Both the position numbers and the translations under genes were made by a program. Below the pieces are notes generated by a model. That model ran no database searches. It saw only the letters and a program-made list of their open reading frames with translations, and was not told the origin of the DNA. Source: Prevotella sp. (GTDB lineage: Bacteria > Bacteroidota > Bacteroidia > Bacteroidales > Bacteroidaceae). From it: a stretch of 40,871 nucleotides of DNA. Below, in pieces: positions 9,698 through 18,180 of the stretch; position 1 is the first letter of the stretch, and every line of letters starts with the position of its first letter. Where the stretch lies: assembly GCA_018053665.1 (NCBI GenBank), contig JAGPKZ010000002.1:1-40871 (forward strand), written 5' to 3'.

Positions 9698-12064
9698 ATG
9701 AAAAAAGATTTAATTATCATTGCAGCTTTGTTAGCCACAGGCGCAACAAAGGCAGAAACAACAGATTCCGTAAAGACGGTAAATCTACAAGATGTTGTTG
9801 TCAACGGAGTAAGAGCGCAGAAAAATGCACCCTATGCCGTAGCTAACATAAGCCAAAAGAAACTGGAGACATTCTCTAAAAGCGGTCAGGAATTACCTTT
9901 TCTATTGGCTCAAACACCAGGTGTAATAGGTTGGGGAGAAAACGGATTGGGTACAGGAACAGCTCACCTTCGCATTCGTGGTGCGGCAGATTCCAGAATA
10001 AACGTAACTCTTGACGGAGTTCCTTTGAACTCCCCTGAAGACCAGACCGTTTTCTGGGCTAACATGAACAGTTATTCTTCACTTATGAGAAGCGTACAGA
10101 TACAACGAGGCATCGGTACATCAACAAACGGTGACGGTGCATTTGGTGGAACTGTATCATTGGCAACACTAGCACCATCATACACACCAAGCCTGGAACT
10201 AACTGGTTCTTACGGTTCATTCAACACATACAATACAGGAGCCAGCTTCTCTACAGGGCTAATGGGAAAACACCTTATCTTCGATGGAGCATATCATGAG
10301 ACAGCTACAGACGGATACATACACGGAACAAGTGGACGTTCAGGTTCTTATTATGGCGGACTGACATGGATAGGCGACAATTTCCAGATAAGATACAAGA
10401 ACATTGGTAACTTTGAAAAGACTGGTCAGGCATGGAATGGAGTCACTGCTGGTGACAACGATATGTCACTCATGGACTACGGTGTGAAGACATATAAAGA
10501 TATGTACGAAGCTGGCCTTGGCAAATTTAATAATCTTTACGAAGCTCTGAAATATGACGATAAAGGTCATTTTGCAAAAGATGCTAATGGGAACTACATA
10601 ACTGAAAGATACAAAATGAATGATGGAAGTTATTGGGATAAGACCACGGATAACTTCTATCAGAACCATAACATCCTTTCTGCAGTATGGCAGCCAAGCG
10701 AACATTGGAGTCATAATATCGCCATACACTATACTTATGGATATGGATATTATAAGGAATTCCGTCCAAACAACAAACTAAAGAAGTTTGGACTTCCAAA
10801 CTTTACAACTTTAGACGGAGAAACTGTAAAGAAGACCGACTTTGTACGTAAGAAAGGCCTAACCCAGAACACTTACGGAGCCATATACAACGTAAACTAT
10901 AACGACGGAACATGGAATGTAACAGGAGGTATAAACTTTCAGCAGTTCCACGGAAATCACTTCGGTGATCTTACCTATATTGCCAACAAGGAGATGAGCG
11001 ATAAGTATCTGTCTAGCGGAAACTATAAGTATTATGACTCTGATGCAAATAAATATGATTACAGTGGTTTCTTCAAGGCAAACTATCACTTTAATAATTA
11101 TTGGGATGCCTTCATGGATATACAGATGCGACTTGTTGAATATAAGACTAATGGCATTAATGATAAATTTGTCAGTAATGGCGATGGAACATATAGCAAC
11201 CAACAACTTAACATTAGCGAACATTACAACTTTGTAAATCCAAAGGCAGGTATCACATATATGAACAATGGACACAAAGTCTATGCATCTATCGCATACA
11301 GCAACCGTGAGCCTGAGCGCAATAACTTCACAGATAACGGTAGTTATCCATTCCCTACCCCAGAACGCCTTACAGACATTGAACTTGGATATGAATATAC
11401 AGGCAACAAATGGTATGCAGGAGTAAACCTGTATTACATGTACTACTGTAACCAATTCGTACAGACAGGTGCAAAGAGTGACATCGGTGAGAACCTTACA
11501 ACAAACGTAAAAAGCTCTTATCGCATGGGAGCTGAAATTACAGCAGGCTGGAGTCCACTATCATGGTTGACTGTTGAAGGCAATGCTGCGCTAAGCAGAA
11601 ACAGAATCAAGAACTTTGATGAGTCAGCAAGTGTAGACTGGGATGATTCATACCGCACAATACACTACGACAACTCTACCCTAGCCTTCTCTCCATCAAC
11701 GATTTTAAATGGTTTTGTTAATCTACACTATCGTGGCGCACAGGCAATATGGCATACAAACTTCGTGAGCAGTCAATATCTTGACAACACCCAGAATAGC
11801 GACCGTTCGCTGCCATGTTACTCACAAACTGACATTAATCTAAATTATACATTTAAAGTTTCTAAGAAAATCATCGGAATGAAGGAAGTTGTTATAGGTG
11901 CAAACTTCAATAACATCTTTGATCGTCACTATGCTTCAAGCGGATGGGTATACTCTTCTATCATAGATTCATACAACCATCCAAATGAAAATCGCTATTA
12001 TCAAATAGGATTCATTCCTAATGCTGGATTCACAGCTATGGGATATATAACACTGAAATTCTGA
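9698..12064 (+). CDS. TonB-dependent outer membrane receptor, probably for thiamine
   Basis: A 788-residue outer membrane receptor driven by TonB-ExbBD. Residues 1-19 form a signal peptide. The segment TVNLQDVVVNG near 28-38 is a plausible TonB box, followed directly by the plug domain (about 40-160) with LLAQTPGV, LRIRGAADSRINVTLDGVP and the typical end of the plug, GDGAFGGTVSL. The rest is a 22-strand barrel rich in aromatic and alternating residues, ending in the outer membrane signature ...MGYITLKF. It lacks the carboxypeptidase-like N-terminal extension of SusC proteins and has no SusD partner, so it is a small-molecule receptor. The TPP riboswitch and the overlapping PnuC-family gene point to thiamine or a thiamine phosphate as ligand. 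Confidence 0.93.
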   Translation: MKKDLIIIAALLATGATKAETTDSVKTVNLQDVVVNGVRAQKNAPYAVANISQKKLETFSKSGQELPFLLAQTPGVIGWGENGLGTGTAHLRIRGAADSRINVTLDGVPLNSPEDQTVFWANMNSYSSLMRSVQIQRGIGTSTNGDGAFGGTVSLATLAPSYTPSLELTGSYGSFNTYNTGASFSTGLMGKHLIFDGAYHETATDGYIHGTSGRSGSYYGGLTWIGDNFQIRYKNIGNFEKTGQAWNGVTAGDNDMSLMDYGVKTYKDMYEAGLGKFNNLYEALKYDDKGHFAKDANGNYITERYKMNDGSYWDKTTDNFYQNHNILSAVWQPSEHWSHNIAIHYTYGYGYYKEFRPNNKLKKFGLPNFTTLDGETVKKTDFVRKKGLTQNTYGAIYNVNYNDGTWNVTGGINFQQFHGNHFGDLTYIANKEMSDKYLSSGNYKYYDSDANKYDYSGFFKANYHFNNYWDAFMDIQMRLVEYKTNGINDKFVSNGDGTYSNQQLNISEHYNFVNPKAGITYMNNGHKVYASIAYSNREPERNNFTDNGSYPFPTPERLTDIELGYEYTGNKWYAGVNLYYMYYCNQFVQTGAKSDIGENLTTNVKSSYRMGAEITAGWSPLSWLTVEGNAALSRNRIKNFDESASVDWDDSYRTIHYDNSTLAFSPSTILNGFVNLHYRGAQAIWHTNFVSSQYLDNTQNSDRSLPCYSQTDINLNYTFKVSKKIIGMKEVVIGANFNNIFDRHYASSGWVYSSIIDSYNHPNENRYYQIGFIPNAGFTAMGYITLKF

Positions 12065-12675
12065 TGGATTTTATTATCGCACACGGCTTAGATATCTTTA
12101 CAACGATACTTGGACTAGTTTACATCTGGCTCGAGTATCGTGCTAATATCTTACTATGGATAGTCGGTATTATCATGCCGGCGCTTGATATCTGGCTATA
12201 CGCTAGTCATGGACTATATGGAGACTCTGGTATGGCAGTCTACTACACAATAGCTGCTATATATGGATACGCAATCTGGAAATTCGGTAAGAAGCGCGGA
12301 CAAAAAAAGAACGAAGTATTGCCAATAACACACATGAAAAAGAAGTTATACATTCCAGCTACCTTTTTCTTTTTCGCTGCATGGGCAATAATATATTTGA
12401 TTCTGAAAAACTATACAGACTCAAATGTGCCTGTACTTGACGCATTCACAAACGCTATGAGTTTCGTTGGCTTATGGGCTTTGGCAAGAAAGTATGTAGA
12501 ACAATGGTTATTCTGGATTTTTGTTGATGCAATCAGCTTTTATCTTTATATATATAAAGGAATACCATTCAAGGCACTTCTATATGGTTTGTATGTTTGT
12601 ATCGCAATAGCCGGATATTACAAATGGAGAAAATTAGCAATTGATAATAATACATCTAGAAATACAGATAGTTAA
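12064..12675 (+). CDS. pnuC: PnuC-family inner membrane carrier, probably thiamine (PnuT)
   Basis: A 203-residue membrane protein of the PnuC family, which carries nicotinamide riboside or, in the PnuT branch, thiamine by facilitated diffusion. About seven hydrophobic segments are visible (for example LDIFTTILGLVYIWLEY at the start and LLYGLYVCIAIAGYYKW at the end), with tryptophan-rich helices such as ALARKYVEQWLFWIFVDAI as in the family. Its ATG overlaps the receptor's TGA by one base, so translation is coupled and both genes are under the TPP riboswitch. The substrate is inferred from that context. PnuC-type uptake is normally pulled by a kinase that traps the substrate; no thiamine kinase gene follows here. 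Confidence 0.92.
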   Translation: MDFIIAHGLDIFTTILGLVYIWLEYRANILLWIVGIIMPALDIWLYASHGLYGDSGMAVYYTIAAIYGYAIWKFGKKRGQKKNEVLPITHMKKKLYIPATFFFFAAWAIIYLILKNYTDSNVPVLDAFTNAMSFVGLWALARKYVEQWLFWIFVDAISFYLYIYKGIPFKALLYGLYVCIAIAGYYKWRKLAIDNNTSRNTDS

Positions 12676-12709
12676 TACTGTTATAATACGTAAAAAAAAC
12701 ATATCTATA

Positions 12710-12742
12710 TTTGATATATTAAAAAAATTACTATATATTTGC
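12710..12742 (+). promoter_or_regulatory. Bacteroidota-type promoter in the gap after pnuC
   Basis: TTTG (12710-12713), a 20-nt spacer and TATATTTGC (12734-12742) are a near-perfect consensus match. No coding region follows; a terminator lies about 120-150 nt downstream. Confidence 0.72.
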
Positions 12743-12748
12743 AATTGG

Positions 12749-12903
12749 TATACAATATATCAAACGCAAATAAGAATATAATTTTTCGCATATATATTAC
12801 AAGTTTGACAGAACTCGTGAGAAAGAAGTCAAACGCACTTGAGTTAATTTATTTTAGTAAATACCTAGCGCCGGAATCGTGAGATTGCAGCGCTATTTTT
12901 TTT
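12749..12903 (+). ncRNA. Candidate small RNA of about 155 nt with two similar loops
   Basis: The unit is bounded by a strong promoter and an intrinsic terminator. Inside, a 7-bp stem GTTTGAC (12803-12809) / GTCAAAC (12828-12834) closes an 18-nt loop. The terminator stem is TAGCGC (12866-12871) / GCGCTA (12890-12895) with an inner AATC/GATT stem capped by GTGA, a GNRA-type tetraloop. The octamer TCGTGAGA occurs in both loops (12815-12822 and 12877-12884). Eight T follow (12896-12903). No convincing reading frame is present. I do not recognise the family; it lacks the long end-to-end pairing of 6S RNA. Confidence 0.55.
12866..12903 (+). terminator. Intrinsic terminator of the candidate small RNA
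   Basis: The two-part stem TAGCGC/GCGCTA and AATC/GATT with a GTGA loop is followed by eight T. It would also end any read-through from pnuC. Confidence 0.8.
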
Positions 12904-13173
12904 GTTCATATTACGTATAATATAAAGCAAAATAATCGCAGAAAAATCTTAGCTTAAAACGAATTAGAAACAAATATTCTAGTATGATTCTAAACCATAT
13001 TTATTTCACGGCAAAAGGTTTGAATATTTATGATAAAATCATTACCTTCGCATTGCTATCCTAATCATCGAAAAACGAAAAATCTAAAAATGTTTGAAAA
13101 AACATACATAACATACATAAAACGTATAAATTGTTTATAATCAGCAAGTTTACTAATGTATAACATAGCCACA

Positions 13174-13204
13174 TCATACATGTTTCATACATGAATCATA
13201 CATG
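13174..13204 (+). repeat. Three TCATACATG units at 11-bp spacing
   Basis: TCATACATG occurs at 13174-13182, 13185-13193 and 13196-13204, separated by TT and AA. A spacing near one helical turn puts all copies on the same DNA face, as in protein-binding arrays. The related string ACATACATAACATACATAA lies about 80 nt upstream. Confidence 0.7.
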
Positions 13205-13624
13205 GTTTTTAAACGATTTCTACGACAAAATAGGAAACATAGCTAATTAACATGATCTAAGCACCAATTTTTCAAAAACGAATATACATAATTTTATTTA
13301 CAATATTCGTATTATCTACTATCTATGAAACAATTACATCTGACAAATATGTCAATGAAGTAATCACAGTTTGAAAGTATATCCGACTCGCAAATCTGAG
13401 ACGTGTGTTACCTAACCATGGATTTAAATTAAGAAGAATATCTGTTGTTCAGAAATACAAGTCTATTCTAAATGTATATCCGACCAATCATCATGTGTAA
13501 AGGCTTTCAGTATAGGTTTTAAAATAATGTATTGTGTACAGGAGGTATAACTACAAATGCGTATACTAATTCAGGTCATAGTCAGCGCTACGGAAATAAA
13601 ATCACCTTTTTCGTTGCGCTATTA

Positions 13625-13689
13625 AGTGATTAGGGCCTAATCACTCGGAAAAGCATGTAGGATAACTGAGTGATTAGGCCCTAATCACT
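13625..13689. repeat. Pair of 21-bp palindromes in inverted relation
   Basis: Two sites (13625-13645 and 13669-13689) each have perfect 10-bp arms AGTGATTAGG and CCTAATCACT around one central base, G in the first and C in the second. Each is therefore the exact reverse complement of the other. The spacer is 23 bp. Neither has a T-run, so they are not ordinary terminators. Confidence 0.85.
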
Positions 13690-13840
13690 CTGATTTATGT
13701 ATAACATTGGCCTATCATACATAAGCTAATGCACTGAATAATAAAACGTTACGCAAAAACATGTAGGATATTGGATTTATTTTTCTAAAAAAAATATTTT
13801 TATAGCTACGCGGCGAACATTGTAGACATCAAGAACTAAC

Positions 13841-13875
13841 AAAAAATCGTCTGAAAACAAATGTTTTCAGACGAT
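13841..13875 (-). terminator. Intrinsic terminator of the GH51 gene
   Basis: A perfect 13-bp stem ATCGTCTGAAAAC (13846-13858; minus strand right arm) / GTTTTCAGACGAT (13863-13875) with a 4-nt loop is followed on the minus strand by TTTTTT (13846-13841). Confidence 0.92.
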
Positions 13876-13894
13876 TATATAAGTATATCGTATA

Positions 13895-16318
13895 TTACTT
13901 TATTCTAACAATACTCAAAGAGTAAGCAGGAATTTCAAGAGAAACAATTCCACCTTCAGGACTCAACGAATGCTCCATTGGATATACATTAGTTGGATCA
14001 TCAATAGAATTTTCAGAAGTGCCCTTCAAAGAAGACAAAGATATCAACTTTGCAGACTTTGCGTTATAACTTCCAAGGTTAATGTTTGTCTGATTTGCTT
14101 CTGGAGTTGTATTTACGACCTTTACGATTATATCTCCTGTCTTCTCATCATAAGAAGCTGTAGAGAACATACCCAAAGCAGTATTCTGCTGTAGTTTAGT
14201 ATCGAAAACAAGTTCCTTATCCAACCAACACTTAATGCTGTCACCATTCTGCTTCAAAGTAATATCATACCATTTACCGGTCTTGACACTACCATGTTTA
14301 GTAGCAAGTTGCATTTTAGAACCATTAACGACCTGTTCAAGTCCATGCTGAGTATTTCCCCAACCACCAAAATTAATCCAGCTGTAATTATCCTTATCAA
14401 CATAATTGAATACAAGGATGAATCCTTCAGCACCACCATCTTTACGTGCTTTAGCTTTAACTGTATATTGATTAGACTTAATATCAGCATTCACAATGTC
14501 AAGGCAACCTTCCTTGTCAGAAGTCTGTGATACTATATTACCATCTGATTTCCAATCACCTTTAATTTCAAGCATAGGTTTGGCTGCATCAGCACTAATC
14601 TGAGAAGCATTTTCAGAAGAGAAACTGTCGAAACTGAAAGAAGCCTTGGTTCCCCATGTAGCAAATCCAAACTTACTAACTTCAGGAGCAACTGTTTTTG
14701 CCATCAGTTTTTTAGTATATGGATCATTCATATCAACATTCAGAACGCGAGTACCGATATTATCAGCCATGATTTTCTGCACATAATAAGAAGGAGTTCC
14801 AAAAACATTTTGAGAATTGAACTGAATCATATCTGGTCGCCACTTCAAATCATTCAAGTTAGCGAAAATAGGAGCATAGGATGCCATCTTAACAACATCA
14901 GAATTCTTCTCCATTCCCATCATATATATTGCCTCGCCCAAAGAGGCATCAAGAGAACCATTAATTCCAAATCCCTGTGTAACAGCATATTCACCGACAT
15001 ATATACCCTGTCCATCACGTGGATAACTATCATATTTATTGAAGTTTTTGGCAAACCAAGCCGGACTGCGATAATAATGCTCATCAACAAGTTCTACCTT
15101 TTCATCATTACTCCACCTAGGATCATCAGTACCCCATGCAGCAACATCACCAATTAGGTGCATATTAGGATACTTTGCCAAGATAGCTTTCTTGAAAAGT
15201 TTGAAACGCTCGTAATATTTATCACTAAGGTTTTTCTGGTCTGGTTGGTTATTCTCATTTCCAATTTCCAAATACTCTATATTGAAAGGTTCAGGATGAC
15301 CATTTTTTGCACGAATGGCACCATATTTAGATGTGACAGGACCATTAGCATATTCCAGAGCATTCAAAGCCTCATCAATCCACGGCTGGATTTTCTTCAA
15401 AGGTGTAAAACCACCATGCCAGATACCAATATTTACAACATAAAGAGGCTTTGCACCGAAATCCTCAGCCATCTGCAAGTATTCATGAAAACCCAGACCA
15501 TCACTTGTGCGATATCCCCAGTTCACGTTTTTATGTCCAGTACGTTCTTCTACAGGGCCAATAGTACGTTCCCAACGGAAAGCATTTTCTGGACTTTCCT
15601 GTCCCTCAACAAAGCAGCCACCAGGGAAACGTAAAAACTTTGGATGAAGTGCCTTCAACATTGATGCCAAGTCAGGACGCAATCCATTCTCACGATTATT
15701 AAATGTAGGAGGAAACAAACTAACAACATCAAAAATAACATTGCCTTTCCCTTCAGAAGTTATCCAGAGACGTGAATTAGGCTGATTTTCCTGACAAGTA
15801 AATTCAGCATTATATTTCTTCCAATTATCGGTAACATCATCTGCAATCTCGGTAACGGCAACCATTTTCTTTTCATCACCAAGGCATACCTTCAACTTAC
15901 CATCAAGTTTACCCTTAGCCCAAAAAGACAATTTATAAGTGCGTCCCTGAACAGCATTAATACCCCAGAAACCATCATTGTTAATACCAGAAGCCTTGCC
16001 ATTTCCGACAAAGTCAACATCTAAAGCTTGTGCTTGTGCCTTATTCAACAAACCTGTCTTGATTAGTTTCATTGTCGCTCCACCAACAGAGTTCCAAGCT
16101 ACAGCCTCATTGTTACTATCCTCGAAAGAACGGTTTCTCACAAGTTCGGCATACAATCCACCATCGGCTGCATGATTAATATCCTCATAAAAGATTCCAT
16201 ACAGATTGGGAGAAATGCCTACCCCTTTATTGGAAATATCAACATTGATATTTACCTGAGCTGACGATTGCATAGCTATCATCAGCATAGCTGAAAATAA
16301 TAAATTTTTTGTTCTCAT
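13895..16318 (-). CDS. GH51 alpha-L-arabinofuranosidase with extra sandwich domains, exported
   Basis: Releases terminal alpha-L-arabinofuranose from arabinan, arabinoxylan or arabinogalactan by a retaining mechanism. The 807-residue protein starts with a signal peptide (1-20, ending SSAQ), so it acts in the periplasm or at the surface. Residues 70-205 resemble a carbohydrate-binding sandwich (CBM4_9-like). The GH51 barrel follows, with the acid/base glutamate E355 in LEIGNENNQ and the nucleophile E443 in YVGEYAV. After the barrel, about 550-725 looks like a LamG/DUF1080-type sandwich (VFNYVDKDNYSWINFGG) inserted before the last GH51 beta-domain strands (EIPAYSLSIVRIK). It is a single gene with its own terminator; no SusCD pair adjoins it. 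Confidence 0.94.
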   Translation of the reverse strand: MRTKNLLFSAMLMIAMQSSAQVNINVDISNKGVGISPNLYGIFYEDINHAADGGLYAELVRNRSFEDSNNEAVAWNSVGGATMKLIKTGLLNKAQAQALDVDFVGNGKASGINNDGFWGINAVQGRTYKLSFWAKGKLDGKLKVCLGDEKKMVAVTEIADDVTDNWKKYNAEFTCQENQPNSRLWITSEGKGNVIFDVVSLFPPTFNNRENGLRPDLASMLKALHPKFLRFPGGCFVEGQESPENAFRWERTIGPVEERTGHKNVNWGYRTSDGLGFHEYLQMAEDFGAKPLYVVNIGIWHGGFTPLKKIQPWIDEALNALEYANGPVTSKYGAIRAKNGHPEPFNIEYLEIGNENNQPDQKNLSDKYYERFKLFKKAILAKYPNMHLIGDVAAWGTDDPRWSNDEKVELVDEHYYRSPAWFAKNFNKYDSYPRDGQGIYVGEYAVTQGFGINGSLDASLGEAIYMMGMEKNSDVVKMASYAPIFANLNDLKWRPDMIQFNSQNVFGTPSYYVQKIMADNIGTRVLNVDMNDPYTKKLMAKTVAPEVSKFGFATWGTKASFSFDSFSSENASQISADAAKPMLEIKGDWKSDGNIVSQTSDKEGCLDIVNADIKSNQYTVKAKARKDGGAEGFILVFNYVDKDNYSWINFGGWGNTQHGLEQVVNGSKMQLATKHGSVKTGKWYDITLKQNGDSIKCWLDKELVFDTKLQQNTALGMFSTASYDEKTGDIIVKVVNTTPEANQTNINLGSYNAKSAKLISLSSLKGTSENSIDDPTNVYPMEHSLSPEGGIVSLEIPAYSLSIVRIK

Positions 16319-16349
16319 GCAAAATAATTGGTTACTAATAGATTTAGTG

Positions 16350-16358
16350 GCAAATATA
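16350..16358 (-). promoter_or_regulatory. -7 element for the GH51 gene
   Basis: TATATTTGC on the minus strand (16358-16350) lies 31 nt upstream of the ATG. TTTG boxes exist at spacings of 15 and 22 nt but not at the ideal 19-20, so only the -7 is well supported. Confidence 0.5.
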
Positions 16359-16404
16359 CACTTTTATTTAATGCAAAATACAAATATCACATTGTTTAAC
16401 ACAT

Positions 16405-16435
16405 AAAAAAATCTCCAATCATCATGACCGGAGAT
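16405..16435 (-). terminator. Intrinsic terminator of dnaA
   Basis: On the minus strand ATCTCC (16435-16430) pairs with GGAGAT (16416-16411), followed by TTTTTT (16410-16405). It lies about 26 nt past the dnaA stop codon. Confidence 0.8.
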
Positions 16436-16461
16436 ACCATTTAGAGAATAATAAAGAAGTA

Positions 16462-17865
16462 CTACTTAAGTCTGAAAGACGTTTCAATAGAGCACAACTC
16501 ATCTTTGAAAGCAACGTCAATTTTTAGTCGTTTTTCTATCTGCGAACAACTATGAATAACTGTTGAATGATCTCTATTTCCAACAAGTTTTCCTATTCTA
16601 GACGCCGGCATCTTAGTGTATTTCTGTGCAAGATACATAGACACCTGTCTAGCTACAACAAGATCACGCTTGCGACTTTTGCCGTTTACGGCTGAAGTTG
16701 TAACATTAAAATGATTACAAACTGTATCAAGTATATCATCAACAGTAAGTGGCTTGTCATCAATTTTTACAGCTCTCTTAATGACCCTTTCAGCAAGCTT
16801 CATATCAATATCACAATTATACACTACACTATATGCAAGAAGAGAATTGATAACACCTTGAAGATCACGAACGCTACCGTTTGCAGTCGAAGCAATAAAA
16901 CTAATCACATCAACCGGAATATGCAATCCATCACGTCGAATCTTATTGTTTAATATTTCTACACAAAGTTCTACATTAGGTTTTTCCAATTCGGCAATCA
17001 GTCCACAAGAGAAACGAGTAAGCAGACGGTCATTCATACCTTTCAACTCTACCGGAGGGCGGTCGCTGGCAAGAATAATTCTCTTTCCGTTTCGGAACAG
17101 ATGATTAAATATATGGAAGAATGTATCTTGGGTTTTCGTAGCAGTAGCCCATTCTTGAATATCATCAACAATAAGCATATCAATGGTCTGATAGAAGTTG
17201 ATGAAATCATTAATGGTATTTTGTAACACAGCATTTGTATACTGTACCTGAAACAGTCTGGCACTGATATAAAGCACACGCTTTTCTGGATACGTCTGTT
17301 TACAGTGTACACCGATAGCATTAATCAAGTGAGTCTTTCCACATCCAGAAGGACCAAAAATGAACATAGGGTTGAACTGAGGAGTAGAAGGATGCTCGGC
17401 AATAGACATACCAACACTTCTTGGCAACTTATTACTTGAGCCTTCAACATAATTCTTAAAAGTAAGATGAGAATTAAGCTGAGAATCTATTTCCTGAGGC
17501 ATAGCCACATCAAGTGGTGAAGGTGGCTGATTTGCGCGATTGCTTGATTTCTTTGGTTCAGCATCAGCTGGATCAGCCTCAATATCTTGTGTAAGTTTAT
17601 TTTCTTTATCTGTTACTACCCTATATGCAAGTTGTGCCCCGTCGCAAAAAGTGCGACAAAGTACAGTTCTGAGTAAACCCAAAAAGTTCTCCTCCAGATA
17701 CTCATACACAAACGCGCTGGGTACCTGTACCAATATAGTCTTTGTATTCTCATCGAAATTTTCAAGGACTAATGGTTTGAACCATGTTTCAAACTGTTGA
17801 GGCGTAACGTTTTGCTTAATGAGCTCAAGAGCCTTACCCCAACAGTTATTAGGATTTATTTTCAT
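16462..17865 (-). CDS. dnaA: Chromosomal replication initiator protein DnaA
   Basis: AAA+ ATPase that binds DnaA boxes and opens oriC. The 467-residue protein has the usual four parts: domain I (1-85; WGKALELIKQNVTPQQFETWFKPL), a variable linker (about 90-130), the AAA+ core with Walker A GPSGCGKT at 171-178 and Walker B LIVDDIQ near 231-237, and the C-terminal DNA-binding domain with the signature GNRDHSTVIHS at 429-439. The start is supported by the promoter 50 nt upstream. It stands alone between its own promoter and terminator. No cluster of DnaA boxes (TTATCCACA-like) is visible on either side, so the origin is probably elsewhere, as is common in this phylum. Confidence 0.98.
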   Translation of the reverse strand: MKINPNNCWGKALELIKQNVTPQQFETWFKPLVLENFDENTKTILVQVPSAFVYEYLEENFLGLLRTVLCRTFCDGAQLAYRVVTDKENKLTQDIEADPADAEPKKSSNRANQPPSPLDVAMPQEIDSQLNSHLTFKNYVEGSSNKLPRSVGMSIAEHPSTPQFNPMFIFGPSGCGKTHLINAIGVHCKQTYPEKRVLYISARLFQVQYTNAVLQNTINDFINFYQTIDMLIVDDIQEWATATKTQDTFFHIFNHLFRNGKRIILASDRPPVELKGMNDRLLTRFSCGLIAELEKPNVELCVEILNNKIRRDGLHIPVDVISFIASTANGSVRDLQGVINSLLAYSVVYNCDIDMKLAERVIKRAVKIDDKPLTVDDILDTVCNHFNVTTSAVNGKSRKRDLVVARQVSMYLAQKYTKMPASRIGKLVGNRDHSTVIHSCSQIEKRLKIDVAFKDELCSIETSFRLK

Positions 17866-17916
17866 CTATAAAAATAATAAATTGTATGTCTTTCGACTTA
17901 TAGCATTATTGCGAGT

Positions 17917-17949
17917 GCAAATTTAATAAAAGAAAATCATAAAAGCAAA
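17917..17949 (-). promoter_or_regulatory. Promoter of dnaA
   Basis: TTTG (17949-17946), a 20-nt spacer and TAAATTTGC (17925-17917) on the minus strand. Predicted leader about 45 nt. Confidence 0.78.
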
Positions 17950-18080
17950 TCGACCAATTTCTTATTATTGTATAGCTACTTTATAAATCACTCATTTAGT
18001 GCAACTTACGTGTCCAAGACTAAACCACCTTAAAGTTAATGTATTGCAAATCTACAAAGTGCTGATTTTAAGAACGTTAC

Positions 18081-18180
18081 AGCCGTTTTTGCCAAACATC
18101 ACCATTTAACAGTGAAACATCACTGCAATCATGGCGAAACATTTAATACTAAACGGCTTTCAGTATAAACTGAAAGCCGT
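18081..18180. repeat. Hairpin region between the MCE gene and dnaA, with alternative pairings
   Basis: A perfect 12-bp stem ACGGCTTTCAGT (18153-18164) / ACTGAAAGCCGT (18169-18180) has a 4-nt loop. A second hairpin CAGTGA/TCACTG (18110-18125) lies nearby, flanked by TTTTGCCA (18087-18094) and TGGCGAAA (18132-18139). AGCCGTTT (18081-18088) is also fully complementary to AAACGGCT (18151-18158), so it competes with the 12-bp stem. On the minus strand the big hairpin is followed only by GTTTAGTATT, so it could be a weak terminator for the nrdJ-MCE cluster. No gene is seen in 17950-18233. Confidence 0.65.

Larger units (their letters stand above)
12904..13840. other. Gene-free AT-rich stretch with palindromes and dispersed repeats
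   Basis: I see no credible coding frame on either strand and no RNA gene. The stretch is rich in small repeats: GTATATCCGAC twice (13377-13387, 13474-13484), a G-S-AAAA-R-CATGTAGGATA repeat (13647-13664, 13753-13770), a 25-bp imperfect repeat beginning TGTATAACAT (13157-13181, 13698-13722), three TCATACATG units and two long palindromes (listed separately). Its right end is the GH51 terminator. Confidence 0.6.

Noticed and set aside
10859..11455. 198-codon open frame on minus, antisense to the TonB receptor
   Set aside because: A shadow frame of the barrel region; no promoter or family signal.
13174..13204. CRISPR-like array
   Set aside because: Only three 9-bp units with 2-bp gaps; no spacers and no cas genes.
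13557..13625. Short frame of 22 codons after GGAGGT (13541-13546)
   Set aside because: Shine-Dalgarno-like strings carry little weight in this phylum, there is no promoter with TAnnTTTG before it, and the peptide has no recognisable feature.
13625..13689. XerCD dif site
   Set aside because: dif sites have two 11-bp arms with a 6-8 bp centre; these have one central base and occur as a pair.
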